DNA from: Paenibacillus sp. OK003
GTDB taxonomy: Bacteria > Bacillota > Bacilli > Paenibacillales > Paenibacillaceae
DNA length: 64,000 nucleotides
Direction: 5' to 3'
Assembly (NCBI RefSeq): GCF_900109515.1
Contig: NZ_FOBD01000024.1
Coordinates: forward strand, 1-64,000
The notes under the pieces were generated by a model, which had not been told where the DNA came from, did not search any database, and worked only from the letters and a program-made list of their open reading frames with translations. Positions 50,459 through 59,678 of the stretch are shown in pieces. The translations under genes were made by a program, and so were the position numbers. Position 1 is the first letter of the stretch; each line of letters starts with the position of its first letter.

Positions 50459-52438
50459 ATGTTTAACCGATTGAGGAAAAAGAAAATGTCCAATGAAGAT
50501 ACACCAGTCAACAACAAGCCATCTAGTGTAAGAATGAATATGTTTTTTTTCGCTGCGTTTGTGATATTCAGTATCCTAATTTTTAGGTTGGCCTTTGTAC
50601 AATTTGTCGAGGGACCTGAACTGACCTATATGGAAACCAGCCGTAATACCAAAGATATTCCGCTCGCCCCTGTTCGTGGGCCAATCTACGATGCGACAGG
50701 GGAAGTTGCGCTGGCTTATTCGGAACCTGTGCAGTCCCTCTATGTATTGTTGTATGAGGATTATAGAAATGATGACCGCAAGCAGGAGGCACAGGAACTT
50801 GCTGATGAACTGGCGGCTGTGTTTAAACAGTTTAATCCGGGGGACAATGAACAACCAGATGCAGAAGAAATCTTAAAACGCCTGGATCTGGAATCTCAGA
50901 AGGCACATGGGTATACTCCTCGTCTGGTGAAATCGGATCTCAACATGAAGGAAATTGCTTATTTTATGGAGAAAAAGTCTGAATATCCAGGTGCTATGGT
51001 ACTTGAGGAAAACGTAAGAAAGTATGATCCGGATAGGGTCGCAGTTCAGGTGATCGGATATACAAGAGAGTTCAAAGGCCAACAGGACAACTTGGATAAG
51101 TATAGAGAAATCAGCAAATCGGAAGCAACAGAACGCGACCCAGGATTGCGCTATACCCAGCAAGAAAAAGTTGGAGTTGATGGCCTTGAATTTCAATATC
51201 AGGAAGAGCTTCGTGGGCGTAGCGGCTACCAATCCATTGATATTAATTTGCGTAATTTGCCAGAGGGTACGATGCAACAGACTCCGCCGGAGAAGGGATA
51301 CAGTCTGGTCTCCACAATCAATAAGGAAATTCAGATGGCAGCACAGCAGGCAATAACGGATGAATTGCGTAAACTTCCGAACGCCGTTACGGGATATGCG
51401 GTAGCCATGGAAGTGGATACAGGCAATGTAGTGGCTATGGCGAGTATGCCTGATTATGATCCGAATGACTGGGATTATGACAAGATCAAGTACGTTTATC
51501 GCAACGGAACAATGGCTTCCTTCCCGCCGGACGATTCGAAAAAACATACGGAATCCGTTGTTTTGTTGGGTTCCGTTATTAAGCCACTTAGTGTACTAAT
51601 TGGATTGAAAGAGGGTCTGTTCAGTACAGGGCAAACCTACTATGACCAAGGGTATGCTACTTTAGGGAAAGATGGGAGAAAGGTTAGAAATTCACACTCG
51701 GCATTTAACGGCTCTATTACAGCGAGACGGGCTATTGAGAAATCTTCCAATGCCTTTATGATTGATATGGTAGGTAAGGGTCTCTATAACAAATATGGGG
51801 CGACCAAGGGTGTAGAAGTGTGGGACGAACATATGAAAGAGTTCGGTTTGGGCGTGTCTACAGGAGTGGATTTGCCGAAAGAGTATCTAGGTACACTAGA
51901 ATACAATAGTGATAATGACGAATCAGGTTTGACGAGGCTAGCGTTTGCCTCATTTGGACAGCAAGCGAAGTATACAACGCTTCAACTCGCACAATACACG
52001 ACGATGCTTGCCAATAAAGGCAAACGGATGGAGCCTCATTTGGTAAAGGAAATCCGTGACGCAGAAGGTAATGTGGTGAAGAAAATTAAACCAAAAGTGT
52101 TAAACGAGGTTGATTTTGCGGATGCATACTGGAATGAAGTGCACAAGGGTATGGTTACCAAAGTAAGTTCGTTTGACGGTTTCCCCTACGATTATGCGAG
52201 AAAAACAGGAACCTCGGAGCAGGGAACAGGGCCGAACAAAAAGGAAAACGGAGTATTTATCGCATTTGCACCAAGGGATAATCCGAAGCTGGCTATAGCG
52301 GTTGTTGTGCCCGAAGGTGGCTTTGGATCGGTCAGTGCTTCTCCAATTGCACGTAAAATTTTCGATGCCTACGATCAAGTGTATGGCCTCGACGGGACCC
52401 CAAAAGGGAAGAAAGATCAGGAAAAAGATACAGAGTAA
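50459..52438 (+). CDS. Class B penicillin-binding protein, tandem copy 2
   Basis: 659 residues with the same plan as copy 1: anchor (about 27-46), LAPVRGPIYDATGEVALAYS, SVIKPL (SxxK), KSSNAF (SxN), ARKTGTSEQ (KTG). It lacks the short insert seen in copy 1 around residue 300-320. GGAGAGG lies 8 bases before the ATG at 50459; an ATG at 50486 behind GAGG is possible. Own terminator downstream. Confidence 0.92.
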   Translation: MFNRLRKKKMSNEDTPVNNKPSSVRMNMFFFAAFVIFSILIFRLAFVQFVEGPELTYMETSRNTKDIPLAPVRGPIYDATGEVALAYSEPVQSLYVLLYEDYRNDDRKQEAQELADELAAVFKQFNPGDNEQPDAEEILKRLDLESQKAHGYTPRLVKSDLNMKEIAYFMEKKSEYPGAMVLEENVRKYDPDRVAVQVIGYTREFKGQQDNLDKYREISKSEATERDPGLRYTQQEKVGVDGLEFQYQEELRGRSGYQSIDINLRNLPEGTMQQTPPEKGYSLVSTINKEIQMAAQQAITDELRKLPNAVTGYAVAMEVDTGNVVAMASMPDYDPNDWDYDKIKYVYRNGTMASFPPDDSKKHTESVVLLGSVIKPLSVLIGLKEGLFSTGQTYYDQGYATLGKDGRKVRNSHSAFNGSITARRAIEKSSNAFMIDMVGKGLYNKYGATKGVEVWDEHMKEFGLGVSTGVDLPKEYLGTLEYNSDNDESGLTRLAFASFGQQAKYTTLQLAQYTTMLANKGKRMEPHLVKEIRDAEGNVVKKIKPKVLNEVDFADAYWNEVHKGMVTKVSSFDGFPYDYARKTGTSEQGTGPNKKENGVFIAFAPRDNPKLAIAVVVPEGGFGSVSASPIARKIFDAYDQVYGLDGTPKGKKDQEKDTE

Positions 52439-52518
52439 CGTGAAGCAGCGTAAAAGAATAGGACAGAAGATAAGCGGAAAAGAAAACAGGCTAATTAAAT
52501 TGCCCATATACTCTTTTG

Positions 52519-52552
52519 GAAAGGCAGGGGAAATTATCCCTTGCCTTTTTAA
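52519..52552 (+). terminator. Terminator after PBP copy 2
   Basis: AAAGGCA-GGGA pairs with TCCC-TGCCTTT, then TTAATTTT. Confidence 0.85.
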
Positions 52553-52567
52553 TTTTCATCGGCTAGA

Positions 52568-52584
52568 ATTTGCACAAGGGAAAC
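52568..52584 (+). promoter_or_regulatory. Candidate MntR-type operator before the metal ABC transporter
   Basis: ATTTGCACAAGGGAAAC resembles the B. subtilis MntR site TTTGCCTTAAGGAAAC (TTTGC and AAGG-AAAC conserved). It is about 95 bases upstream of the operon. A possible promoter (TTGCAC with a -10-like TAGTAT) overlaps it. Confidence 0.45.
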
Positions 52585-52678
52585 ATTATTAGTCTAGTAT
52601 AAATTTTAATACCTTGTACAACAAAATTAGATGAGGACAATTATGTTAGGAGAGGGAAAGGAGAGGTTTGAATTGTTG

Positions 52679-53626
52679 ATGGTGAAGATGAGGAGCATTC
52701 AAAGAGGGTTAATGACGCTGGCAGCTGTTGTTCTGGTTATCGTGCTAACAGCATGCTCAAGTACAGCGGAAACAGGAGGCAGTGAAGGGAAGGTACAGGT
52801 CACAGCAACAACAGGCATGATTGCGGACGTAGCGCGTGAAGTCGGCGGGGCATATGTTGATGTTACCGGGCTAATGGGCCCAGGGGTAGATCCTCACTTG
52901 TACAAGGCTTCGCAGGGAGATATTCGGAAGCTGGAGCAAGCGAAAGTTATTTTCTATAACGGATTGCATCTCGAAGGCAAAATGACAGACATTTTGGAGA
53001 AAATGTCCAAGAGCAAAATAGTAACAGCTGTCTCGGAGAACATTCCGGTGGAGGAATTGCGTTCAGGAAAAGACACAGGCGGAACGGAATACGACCCACA
53101 CGTCTGGTTTGATGTTAGCCACTGGATGCATGCGACAGAGGCTGTGCGCGATACGCTCGTGGAAGCAGACCCGAAACATGCAGAAGAGTACAAGGCCCAG
53201 GCAGAGCAGTATCTAACGAAACTGGAGGCATTGGATTCCGAGGTGCGGGAAAAAATTCAGGAGATTCCGGAAGCCAGTCGGGTATTGGTCACTGCGCATG
53301 ATGCCTTTGGATACTTTGGCCAAGCTTATGGCATGAAAGTGATGGGGCTTCAAGGAATCAGTACAGCAGCAGAATATGGTGCGAGGGATGTCAGTGAGTT
53401 GCGGGATTACCTTGTAGACAACAATATCAAAGCGGTATTTGTAGAATCCAGCGTACCAGCAAAAGCGATGGAAGCCATTATTGCTGGTGCAGCCCAAAAA
53501 GGACATACCGTAAACATTGGTGGTGAACTGTTCTCGGATGCGATGGGTGCTGAGGGAACAGAAGAAGGAACGTATATCGGCATGATCCGCCACAATACTC
53601 AAACGATTGTAGAGGCATTAAAATGA
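52679..53626 (+). CDS. Metal ABC transporter, substrate-binding lipoprotein (TroA/MntA-like)
   Basis: 315 residues. Signal peptide with lipobox LTAC (lipidated Cys about 26). Cluster A-I binding protein with His ligands in GPGVDPHLYKAS, EYDPHVWFDVSHW and VTAHDAFGYF, and an acidic ligand near the C-terminus. Mn/Zn uptake; the His-His-His/Glu set does not decide which metal. Two TTG codons (52673, 52676) just upstream of the ATG fit the AAAGGAGAGG site better in spacing and may be the true start. Confidence 0.9.
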   Translation: MVKMRSIQRGLMTLAAVVLVIVLTACSSTAETGGSEGKVQVTATTGMIADVAREVGGAYVDVTGLMGPGVDPHLYKASQGDIRKLEQAKVIFYNGLHLEGKMTDILEKMSKSKIVTAVSENIPVEELRSGKDTGGTEYDPHVWFDVSHWMHATEAVRDTLVEADPKHAEEYKAQAEQYLTKLEALDSEVREKIQEIPEASRVLVTAHDAFGYFGQAYGMKVMGLQGISTAAEYGARDVSELRDYLVDNNIKAVFVESSVPAKAMEAIIAGAAQKGHTVNIGGELFSDAMGAEGTEEGTYIGMIRHNTQTIVEALK

Positions 53627-53657
53627 TAAACCATATGAAGAGAGGAGTGAATAGAGC

Positions 53658-54479
53658 ATGAGAGATGTAATTTTATCCGAAAAATCTCAACCACAACGAA
53701 ATGCTAACCATCTGAAGGGAACACAGCCTACATCAGCTCCTCTTAGTGTTCGGGATCTGGCGGTGGCATACCATAAAAAGCCGGTGCTCAGTGGGGTATC
53801 TTTTGACATCCCGGAAGGTCAGCTGATTGGCATTCTTGGCCCCAATGGGGCAGGGAAATCAACCTTGATCAAAGCCGTTCTGGGACTAGTGCCCAAAATG
53901 CACGGTGAGGTGAAAATCTTTGGTCAGTCCTACCGAGAACAGCGTCGCCGGATCGGCTACGTACCTCAGCGTGAATCTGTTGATTGGGATTTCCCGACTC
54001 ACGCCCTCGATGTTGTCATGATGGGGCGTTATGGACATCTGGGCTGGTTCCGCCGTCCAGGCAAAAAAGAACGGGATCTGGCAGCTCACTGCCTGGAGCA
54101 AGTGGGCATGGGTGATTATATGTACCGCCAGATCAGTCAGCTTTCTGGAGGACAGCAGCAGCGTGTTTTTCTGGCAAGAGCACTGGTACAGGATGCGGAA
54201 TTGTATTTCATGGATGAGCCGTTTGCAGGTGTGGACGCCACAACGGAGAAAGCTATCATTTCACTGCTGGAACAGTTGAAGAAGCAAGGAAAGACCGTAC
54301 TGGTTGTTCACCATGATCTGGCGACAGTGGAGGAATATTTCGACCATGTGTTGCTGCTTAATGGACGGCTGGTTGCAGGTGGACCGACGAATGAAGTATT
54401 TGTACCGGATACTTTGCAGGAGACGTACGGAGGCCGGATCGCGATGATCGGAAGCCGGTCGGAGAAAGGCCAGGTGTAG
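53658..54479 (+). CDS. Metal ABC transporter, ATP-binding protein (TroB/MntB-like)
   Basis: 273 residues. Walker A GPNGAGKST (about 59-67), signature LSGGQQQR, Walker B LYFMDEPFAGVD, switch His in LVVHHDLATV. GAGGAG precedes the ATG; 31 bases after the binding-protein gene. Confidence 0.93.
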   Translation: MRDVILSEKSQPQRNANHLKGTQPTSAPLSVRDLAVAYHKKPVLSGVSFDIPEGQLIGILGPNGAGKSTLIKAVLGLVPKMHGEVKIFGQSYREQRRRIGYVPQRESVDWDFPTHALDVVMMGRYGHLGWFRRPGKKERDLAAHCLEQVGMGDYMYRQISQLSGGQQQRVFLARALVQDAELYFMDEPFAGVDATTEKAIISLLEQLKKQGKTVLVVHHDLATVEEYFDHVLLLNGRLVAGGPTNEVFVPDTLQETYGGRIAMIGSRSEKGQV

Positions 54480-54482
54480 TGC

Positions 54483-55442
54483 ATGTGGAACTGGATAGTA
54501 GCCATTTTGTCCGATCCCAATACACGCTGGATATTGCTTGGCTGCTTGTTGCTCGGCTTCAGTAGTGGAATTATTGGCTCTTTTACATTTTTGCGTCGTC
54601 AGAGTCTCATGGGAGATACGCTGGCGCATGCAGCTCTGCCAGGAATTTGCATCGCGTTTATGTTGACTGAAACCAAATCCGTAGGATTATTTCTGTTCGG
54701 TGCGCTTGTAGCTGGAATCGTTGCGACCTTCGGCATATCGTGGATTACACGGTATTCCCGGATCAAGCAGGATGCGGCAATGGGGATTGTGCTGACTGTA
54801 TTTTTCGGTATTGGTGTAGTGATGCTTACTCGGATTCAGCACGGTGCAAGCGGCAGTCAGAGTGGACTGGATAAATATTTGTTTGGTCAGGCCGCATCCA
54901 TGGTGATGACGGATGTGTATGTCATGGGCGGTGTCTGTCTTGTATTATTGATCGCCTGTCTGGCATGGTTCAAGGAATTCAAGCTGGTGAGCTTTGATCC
55001 GGGATTTGCGCGTGGCATGGGACTGCCAGTTGGCATGCTGGAACAACTGATTCTGCTGTTGACCGTGATTGCGGTTGTTGCCGGGATTCAGGCGGTTGGC
55101 GTGGTGCTTGTCGCCGCTTTGCTGGTTACCCCGGCGGCGGCAGCTCGCTGCTGGACGGACTCGCTCTCGCTTATGGTACTGTTGGCCGGCGTATTTGGAG
55201 CACTGAGCGGTGCGACAGGTACAATCTTCAGCACCTTGGTGCCTAATCTGCCGACAGGGCCAGTAACGGTACTGGCAGCGACAGTGCTATTTGCAAGTTC
55301 CGCATTGCTTGCTCCACGGCGCGGACTGTTAGCACGCCGTTTACGAAGTATGCAGGCGAAATCCGCTTACTTGAGAGAAGAGCATGCCACGCTACAGACA
55401 CTCTCTGCACAGCGAGCACAGCAGGAACGGGGTGAGTTGTAA
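54483..55442 (+). CDS. Metal ABC transporter, permease 1 (TroC/MntC-like)
   Basis: 319 residues, eight or nine transmembrane helices, ABC-3 family (SLMGDTLAHAALPGICIAFM; TAAQAVGVVLVAALL-type segment late). Starts 3 bases after the ATPase stop; the ATPase end supplies AGGTG as ribosome-binding site. A charged C-terminal tail of about 40 residues exceeds that of permease 2. Confidence 0.92.
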   Translation: MWNWIVAILSDPNTRWILLGCLLLGFSSGIIGSFTFLRRQSLMGDTLAHAALPGICIAFMLTETKSVGLFLFGALVAGIVATFGISWITRYSRIKQDAAMGIVLTVFFGIGVVMLTRIQHGASGSQSGLDKYLFGQAASMVMTDVYVMGGVCLVLLIACLAWFKEFKLVSFDPGFARGMGLPVGMLEQLILLLTVIAVVAGIQAVGVVLVAALLVTPAAAARCWTDSLSLMVLLAGVFGALSGATGTIFSTLVPNLPTGPVTVLAATVLFASSALLAPRRGLLARRLRSMQAKSAYLREEHATLQTLSAQRAQQERGEL

Positions 55443-56314
55443 TGGCAACGTATTGGATTATATTGACGGCTATCCTGGTATCCTCCGCCTGCGCTATTCT
55501 TGGCTGTTTTCTCATATTAAGGCGGATGGCACTGGTTGGAGATGCAATCAGTCACGCGGTGCTTCCGGGTATTGCGATTGCTTTTCTATGGAGCGGCTCA
55601 CGTGATTCGTTATGGATGCTGCTCGGCGCAACGGTATTTGGATTACTGACGGTGTTCTTCATTCAAAGCTTGCAGGCTGGAGGACTATCATCGGATGCTT
55701 CCATCGGAATAGTGTTTACGGCACTCTTCGCAGTAGGTGTCATTTTAATCAGTCTGAATGCTGGGCATATTGATCTGGATCTGGACTGTGTCTTGTTCGG
55801 TGAGATCGCTTATGTCCAGTGGGATACGCTAACCCTTGGGGGGATGGATGTAGGCCCGAGGGCAGTCTGGATGTTGGGCATCACCTTGCTGGTCATCCTC
55901 CTTGTAATCGGCTTGTTCTACAAGCAGTTCAAGTTGTGTGCTTTTGATCCGGCACTGGCTGCGGCCTGCGGCATTCCGGTGGTGCTGTTCCACTATCTGC
56001 TTATGGGGCTCGTTTCCATGACATCGGTGGCTTCATTTGAGAGTGTAGGGTCTATTCTCGTGGTAGGCATGTTGATTGTACCTGCAGCGACGGCTTACTT
56101 ACTCACGGATCGATTGGGCAAAATGATTCTGTACAGCGTGCTCGTAGGAGCAGCTTCCTCGGTTGGGGGCTACATCATGGCTTATGCGCTGGATGCTTCC
56201 ATTGCAGGTTGCATGGTGGCGGTAGCAGGAATTCTGTTTGTGCTGGCCCTGCTGCTGTCTCCAAAGCATGGCATTGTCTTCCGGTATGCTCGTCGCAAAT
56301 TCGCGGCACGTTAA
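55442..56314 (+). CDS. Metal ABC transporter, permease 2 (TroD/MntD-like)
   Basis: 290 residues, ABC-3 family (MALVGDAISHAVLPGIAIAF; ASFESVGSILVVGMLIVPAA). Overlaps permease 1 by one base (TAATG). Two permeases, one ATPase and one lipoprotein make a complete TroABCD/MntABCD-type importer. Confidence 0.92.
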   Translation: MATYWIILTAILVSSACAILGCFLILRRMALVGDAISHAVLPGIAIAFLWSGSRDSLWMLLGATVFGLLTVFFIQSLQAGGLSSDASIGIVFTALFAVGVILISLNAGHIDLDLDCVLFGEIAYVQWDTLTLGGMDVGPRAVWMLGITLLVILLVIGLFYKQFKLCAFDPALAAACGIPVVLFHYLLMGLVSMTSVASFESVGSILVVGMLIVPAATAYLLTDRLGKMILYSVLVGAASSVGGYIMAYALDASIAGCMVAVAGILFVLALLLSPKHGIVFRYARRKFAAR

Positions 56315-56331
56315 TGGATAAAAAGTAGCAG

Positions 56332-56356
56332 CCGCCTGCATTGCAGGCGGTTTTTT
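56332..56356 (+). terminator. Terminator of the metal transporter operon
   Basis: CCGCCTGCATTGCAGGCGG palindrome followed by T6. Confidence 0.9.
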
Positions 56357-56501
56357 CATGGATACGGGTAAGTTTTATCTCATACCAGACTTTTACACGA
56401 ACTGGGAAGACACCTGTTGCCATGTTGCAAAGGTTCACCCGTATCGCGGGTTACTTTGTTGCAGGGCGACGATCTGTGGTAAAATGTCGTTAGCTGTGAC
56501 G

Positions 56502-56540
56502 TCCGGAGCATCCGCCTACGCGGATGCCGGGCGATCTTTT
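56502..56540 (+). promoter_or_regulatory. Leader hairpin before the HAD gene
   Basis: CCGG-GCATCCG and CGGATGC-CGG form a stem (about 56503-56530) followed by GCGATCTTTTTG, like a terminator or attenuator in the leader. A smaller hairpin ACCCG/CGGGT lies at about 56438-56452. Confidence 0.45.
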
Positions 56541-56596
56541 TGTGAGAGTATGTTAGATAGGGAGAAGTAGAGAGACAACTTAGGAGGAAATACGGC

Positions 56597-57346
56597 ATGA
56601 GTGAACTAAAATACAAATTGCTTGCATTGGATATGGATGGAACATTGCTTAACGATAATCATGAGATCACACAGGAAACCGCCAAATGGATTCAGATCGC
56701 CATTCGTCGGGGAGTGCATGTGTGCCTTTCGACGGGAAGAGCTGTTTTTCATGCGATGCCTTATGCGGTACAGCTTGGGCTGGAGACCCCGATGATAACG
56801 GTCAATGGCAGTGAAGTCTGGAAAGCTCCGCATGATCTGCACATGCGTCATCTGATGGACCCGGCATTGATCCGCAAAATGCAGGAGATTGGCGAAAAAT
56901 ATAATAGCTGGTACTGGGCATACTCCGTGGAAGAGCTGTTCAACCGTGATCGCTGGACGGACAATATTGAAGGTCTGGAATGGCTGAAATTCGGATTCAA
57001 TACTGAAGTGGATGAAGTGCGTCACCAGATTATGATGGAGCTGCAGCAAATGGGCGGCTTGCAAATGACGAACTCCTCACCTGTTAATATTGAGATTAAC
57101 CCTGGTGGAGTCTCCAAAGCTAGCGGTGTAGCTGAAGTCTGCAAGCTGCTGGGCATAGAGATGTCCGAAGTGGTTGCTGTTGGAGACAGCTTGAATGATC
57201 TGGCCGTTATTGAAGCTGTGGGTCTTGGTGTTGCCATGGGCAACGCGCAGGAGCAGGTGAAGGAAGCGGCTGACCTGATCGTAGCGAGCAACAACGAAGA
57301 TGGCATTGTCGAAGTCATCCGTGATCATATTTTGAAGGGGGAATAA
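56597..57346 (+). CDS. Cof-type HAD-IIB phosphatase
   Basis: 249 residues. Motif I LDMDGTLLND (about 9-18), motif II STGRA, motif IV GDSLNDLAVIEAVGLGVAMGNA (about 195-216). Hydrolyses sugar or nucleotide phosphates; substrate unknown. AGGAGG is 9 bases upstream of the ATG. Confidence 0.92.
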   Translation: MSELKYKLLALDMDGTLLNDNHEITQETAKWIQIAIRRGVHVCLSTGRAVFHAMPYAVQLGLETPMITVNGSEVWKAPHDLHMRHLMDPALIRKMQEIGEKYNSWYWAYSVEELFNRDRWTDNIEGLEWLKFGFNTEVDEVRHQIMMELQQMGGLQMTNSSPVNIEINPGGVSKASGVAEVCKLLGIEMSEVVAVGDSLNDLAVIEAVGLGVAMGNAQEQVKEAADLIVASNNEDGIVEVIRDHILKGE

Positions 57347-57349
57347 CCT

Positions 57350-57841
57350 TTGCTCGCAACCGTTGGCTGGATTTTAATTGTACTGCTGTTTGCGGTGGGG
57401 ATGGCCGGAACGGTATATCCCATACTGCCTGGTGCTGTAGCGATTTTCTTCGCGTTTCTGGTCTATGGCTGGTTCTTCAGCTTTGTTCCGTTCGGTGTAT
57501 GGTTCTGGATTATCCAGATTTTGATCGTAGTGGTGCTGTTTGTGGCTGATTATGTCGTCAGTGCCTGGGGTGTGAAGAAATTCGGCGGCTCCAAATTATC
57601 GACGACTCTCAGTACGATTGGTGTCATCATTGGCCCATTTGTCATTCCGGCGTTCGGACTCGTACTGGGGCCATTTATCGGTGCTTTTATCGGGGAACTG
57701 ATCGGAGGGTCATCACCAGCCAAAGCTTCCAAAGTCGGATTTGGCTCCGTGGTGGGGCTGTTTACAAGCACCGTTATGAAAATTATTTTGCAAATCGTTA
57801 TGATTGTTCTGTTTATTATCTGGGTGGTAAGATTCGCATAG
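57350..57841 (+). CDS. DUF456 membrane protein
   Basis: 163 residues with four or five hydrophobic helices; VGMAGTVYPILPGAVAIF at the N-terminus and Gly-rich GPFIGAFIGELIGG are the DUF456 signatures. TTG start with AAGGGGG 9 bases upstream, 3 bases after the HAD gene. Function unknown. Confidence 0.87.
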   Translation: MLATVGWILIVLLFAVGMAGTVYPILPGAVAIFFAFLVYGWFFSFVPFGVWFWIIQILIVVVLFVADYVVSAWGVKKFGGSKLSTTLSTIGVIIGPFVIPAFGLVLGPFIGAFIGELIGGSSPAKASKVGFGSVVGLFTSTVMKIILQIVMIVLFIIWVVRFA

Positions 57842-57901
57842 ACGTTCGGGAGCGGCTTCATCTGGATGCACGTCGGTGTGGGGGAAAGAAGGGGAATTGG
57901 C

Positions 57902-59530
57902 TTGTCTAAGAAGGAAACATTCATTAGAGGTACGCTCATCTTGGCGGCAGCTGCGCTGATTGCGAGGGTACTCGGATTGGTTCAACGGGTGCCGCTGGAG
58001 CATATCCTCGGCGATATCGGTAACGCATCGTTTACCATCTCCAATACGGTATATTTAATGCTGTTAACCGTAGCTACAGCAGGCATACCGAGTACGCTTA
58101 GTAAAATGGTCTCGGAACGCTATGCACTGGGACGCGCAGGTGAAGCACAACAAATCTACCGTGCAGCCCTGATCTTTGCGGCTGTAGCCGGGGTAGTTAT
58201 GTCTGCTTTATTATGGTTCGCAGCACCTTATTATGCGACGTACGTATCCAAAGTACCGGAATCGGTGAGCGCTATTCGGGCCTTGGCTCCAGCGTTGCTG
58301 CTCTTCCCAGCCATCGCAATGATGCGTGGATATTTCCAGGGTCGCGGCAATATGACGGCAGGCGGCATTTCACAGATTGTGGAGCAGTTTGCACGCGTAG
58401 GTACAGCGATTATTGTAGCGTTTGTGATGCTGCAATGGAATTATGATGATCAAACCATTGCTGCAGGGGCTTCATTTGGGGGCGTATTTGGAAGTATTGG
58501 CGCTTTTGCGGTCATGTTGTACTTCACCTTGAAGCTTCGCAAAAATGACCGTGCCGCGCAATTGAATTACGAGCGTGCAGAGCAATTGCCCATGCGGGGC
58601 ATCTACAGCGATATATTCAAACTTTCGATTCCAATCGTTTTATCTTCACTCGCTGTTCCGGCGATTAACTTTATCGATTCATCGCTGGTAGTTCCACTGC
58701 TTAGCGGACGAATCGGACTGGAAGAAGCGACAGGAGTTCTTGCCATCCTCGGTGCCAAGGCCCAAAGTATTGCAGGCATTCCTCCGATTCTGGCTATCGC
58801 ACTGAGTCAATCACTTGTGCCAGTCATCTCGGCAGCTTTTGCACGCAAGGATGAAGTTCATCTGAAAAATCAGGTGACGCTTGCTTTGCGCATTTCGATT
58901 CTGACAGGAATGCCAATCGTGATCGCTCTGTGTGCGGCAGCGTATTCCGTTAACGGCTTGCTGTTTACCAGTCCAGACGGGACACCAATCATTACATTGC
59001 TGACGTTCGGTACCATTTTCCAAATCACGATGATGACCACCAACTCCATTTTGCTTGGGGTAGGGAAACCGCGGATTACAATGATCAGTGTAGCTATAGG
59101 TATCGTAGTCAAACTCATAGCGAGCTTAATTCTGGCTCCAATCTTTGGCATTTACGGGATCATTATTGCGACCGCATTGTGTTTCCTGGTTATTACGTAC
59201 CTCAATTTGCGGGTGCTTCGCAAAATTGTTGATTTCTCGATCATGGGTGATCGTTGGAAAGGGTTCATCATTACCGTGCTGTGTGCAGCGGGTGTTGGTT
59301 TTGCGGCGAACTGGGCCGGGAACTCCATCTTTGATCTATTCCTGCCAACACGTGTATCATTCCTCGTTACCTGTCTGTTTGTGGGTGCGCTTGTGGTTGT
59401 CGTGTACTTGGTACTCATGGTTGTTCTACGTGTACTTCGTAAAGACGAATTGGGCAGTTACCCTCGTATTTTGCAAAAAATACTCCGTCCGCTCATGCGT
59501 CTACAACGTGGAGCGGGGCAAAGTGGATAA
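57902..59530 (+). CDS. murJ: MOP-superfamily flippase, MurJ/YtgP-like
   Basis: 542 residues, about 14 transmembrane helices, matching B. subtilis YtgP (544 residues), a lipid II flippase. Conserved N-terminal RGTLILAAAALIARVLGLVQRVPL and Arg/Gln-rich RGYFQGRGNMTA (about 140-151). Proteins of the SpoVB/PST class are similar, so lipid II is likely but not certain. TTG start with AAGGGG 7 bases upstream. Confidence 0.82.
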   Translation: MSKKETFIRGTLILAAAALIARVLGLVQRVPLEHILGDIGNASFTISNTVYLMLLTVATAGIPSTLSKMVSERYALGRAGEAQQIYRAALIFAAVAGVVMSALLWFAAPYYATYVSKVPESVSAIRALAPALLLFPAIAMMRGYFQGRGNMTAGGISQIVEQFARVGTAIIVAFVMLQWNYDDQTIAAGASFGGVFGSIGAFAVMLYFTLKLRKNDRAAQLNYERAEQLPMRGIYSDIFKLSIPIVLSSLAVPAINFIDSSLVVPLLSGRIGLEEATGVLAILGAKAQSIAGIPPILAIALSQSLVPVISAAFARKDEVHLKNQVTLALRISILTGMPIVIALCAAAYSVNGLLFTSPDGTPIITLLTFGTIFQITMMTTNSILLGVGKPRITMISVAIGIVVKLIASLILAPIFGIYGIIIATALCFLVITYLNLRVLRKIVDFSIMGDRWKGFIITVLCAAGVGFAANWAGNSIFDLFLPTRVSFLVTCLFVGALVVVVYLVLMVVLRVLRKDELGSYPRILQKILRPLMRLQRGAGQSG

Positions 59531-59579
59531 TCGATTCAACACACAATACACACTTCGTTATATTGTTTGAAATAAGTAC

Positions 59580-59617
59580 AAGCTCTGTCTGCTTTCTTAG
59601 CGGACAGGGCTTTTTTG
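59580..59617 (+). terminator. Terminator after murJ
   Basis: AGCTCTGTC-GCT pairs with AGC-GGACAGGGCT, then T6. Confidence 0.85.
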
Positions 59618-59678
59618 TAATACCGAAAAAAGGTTGGCCATTTGCTTTCTAGACAATTTCCCTGTAAGGCCTCTGTCC

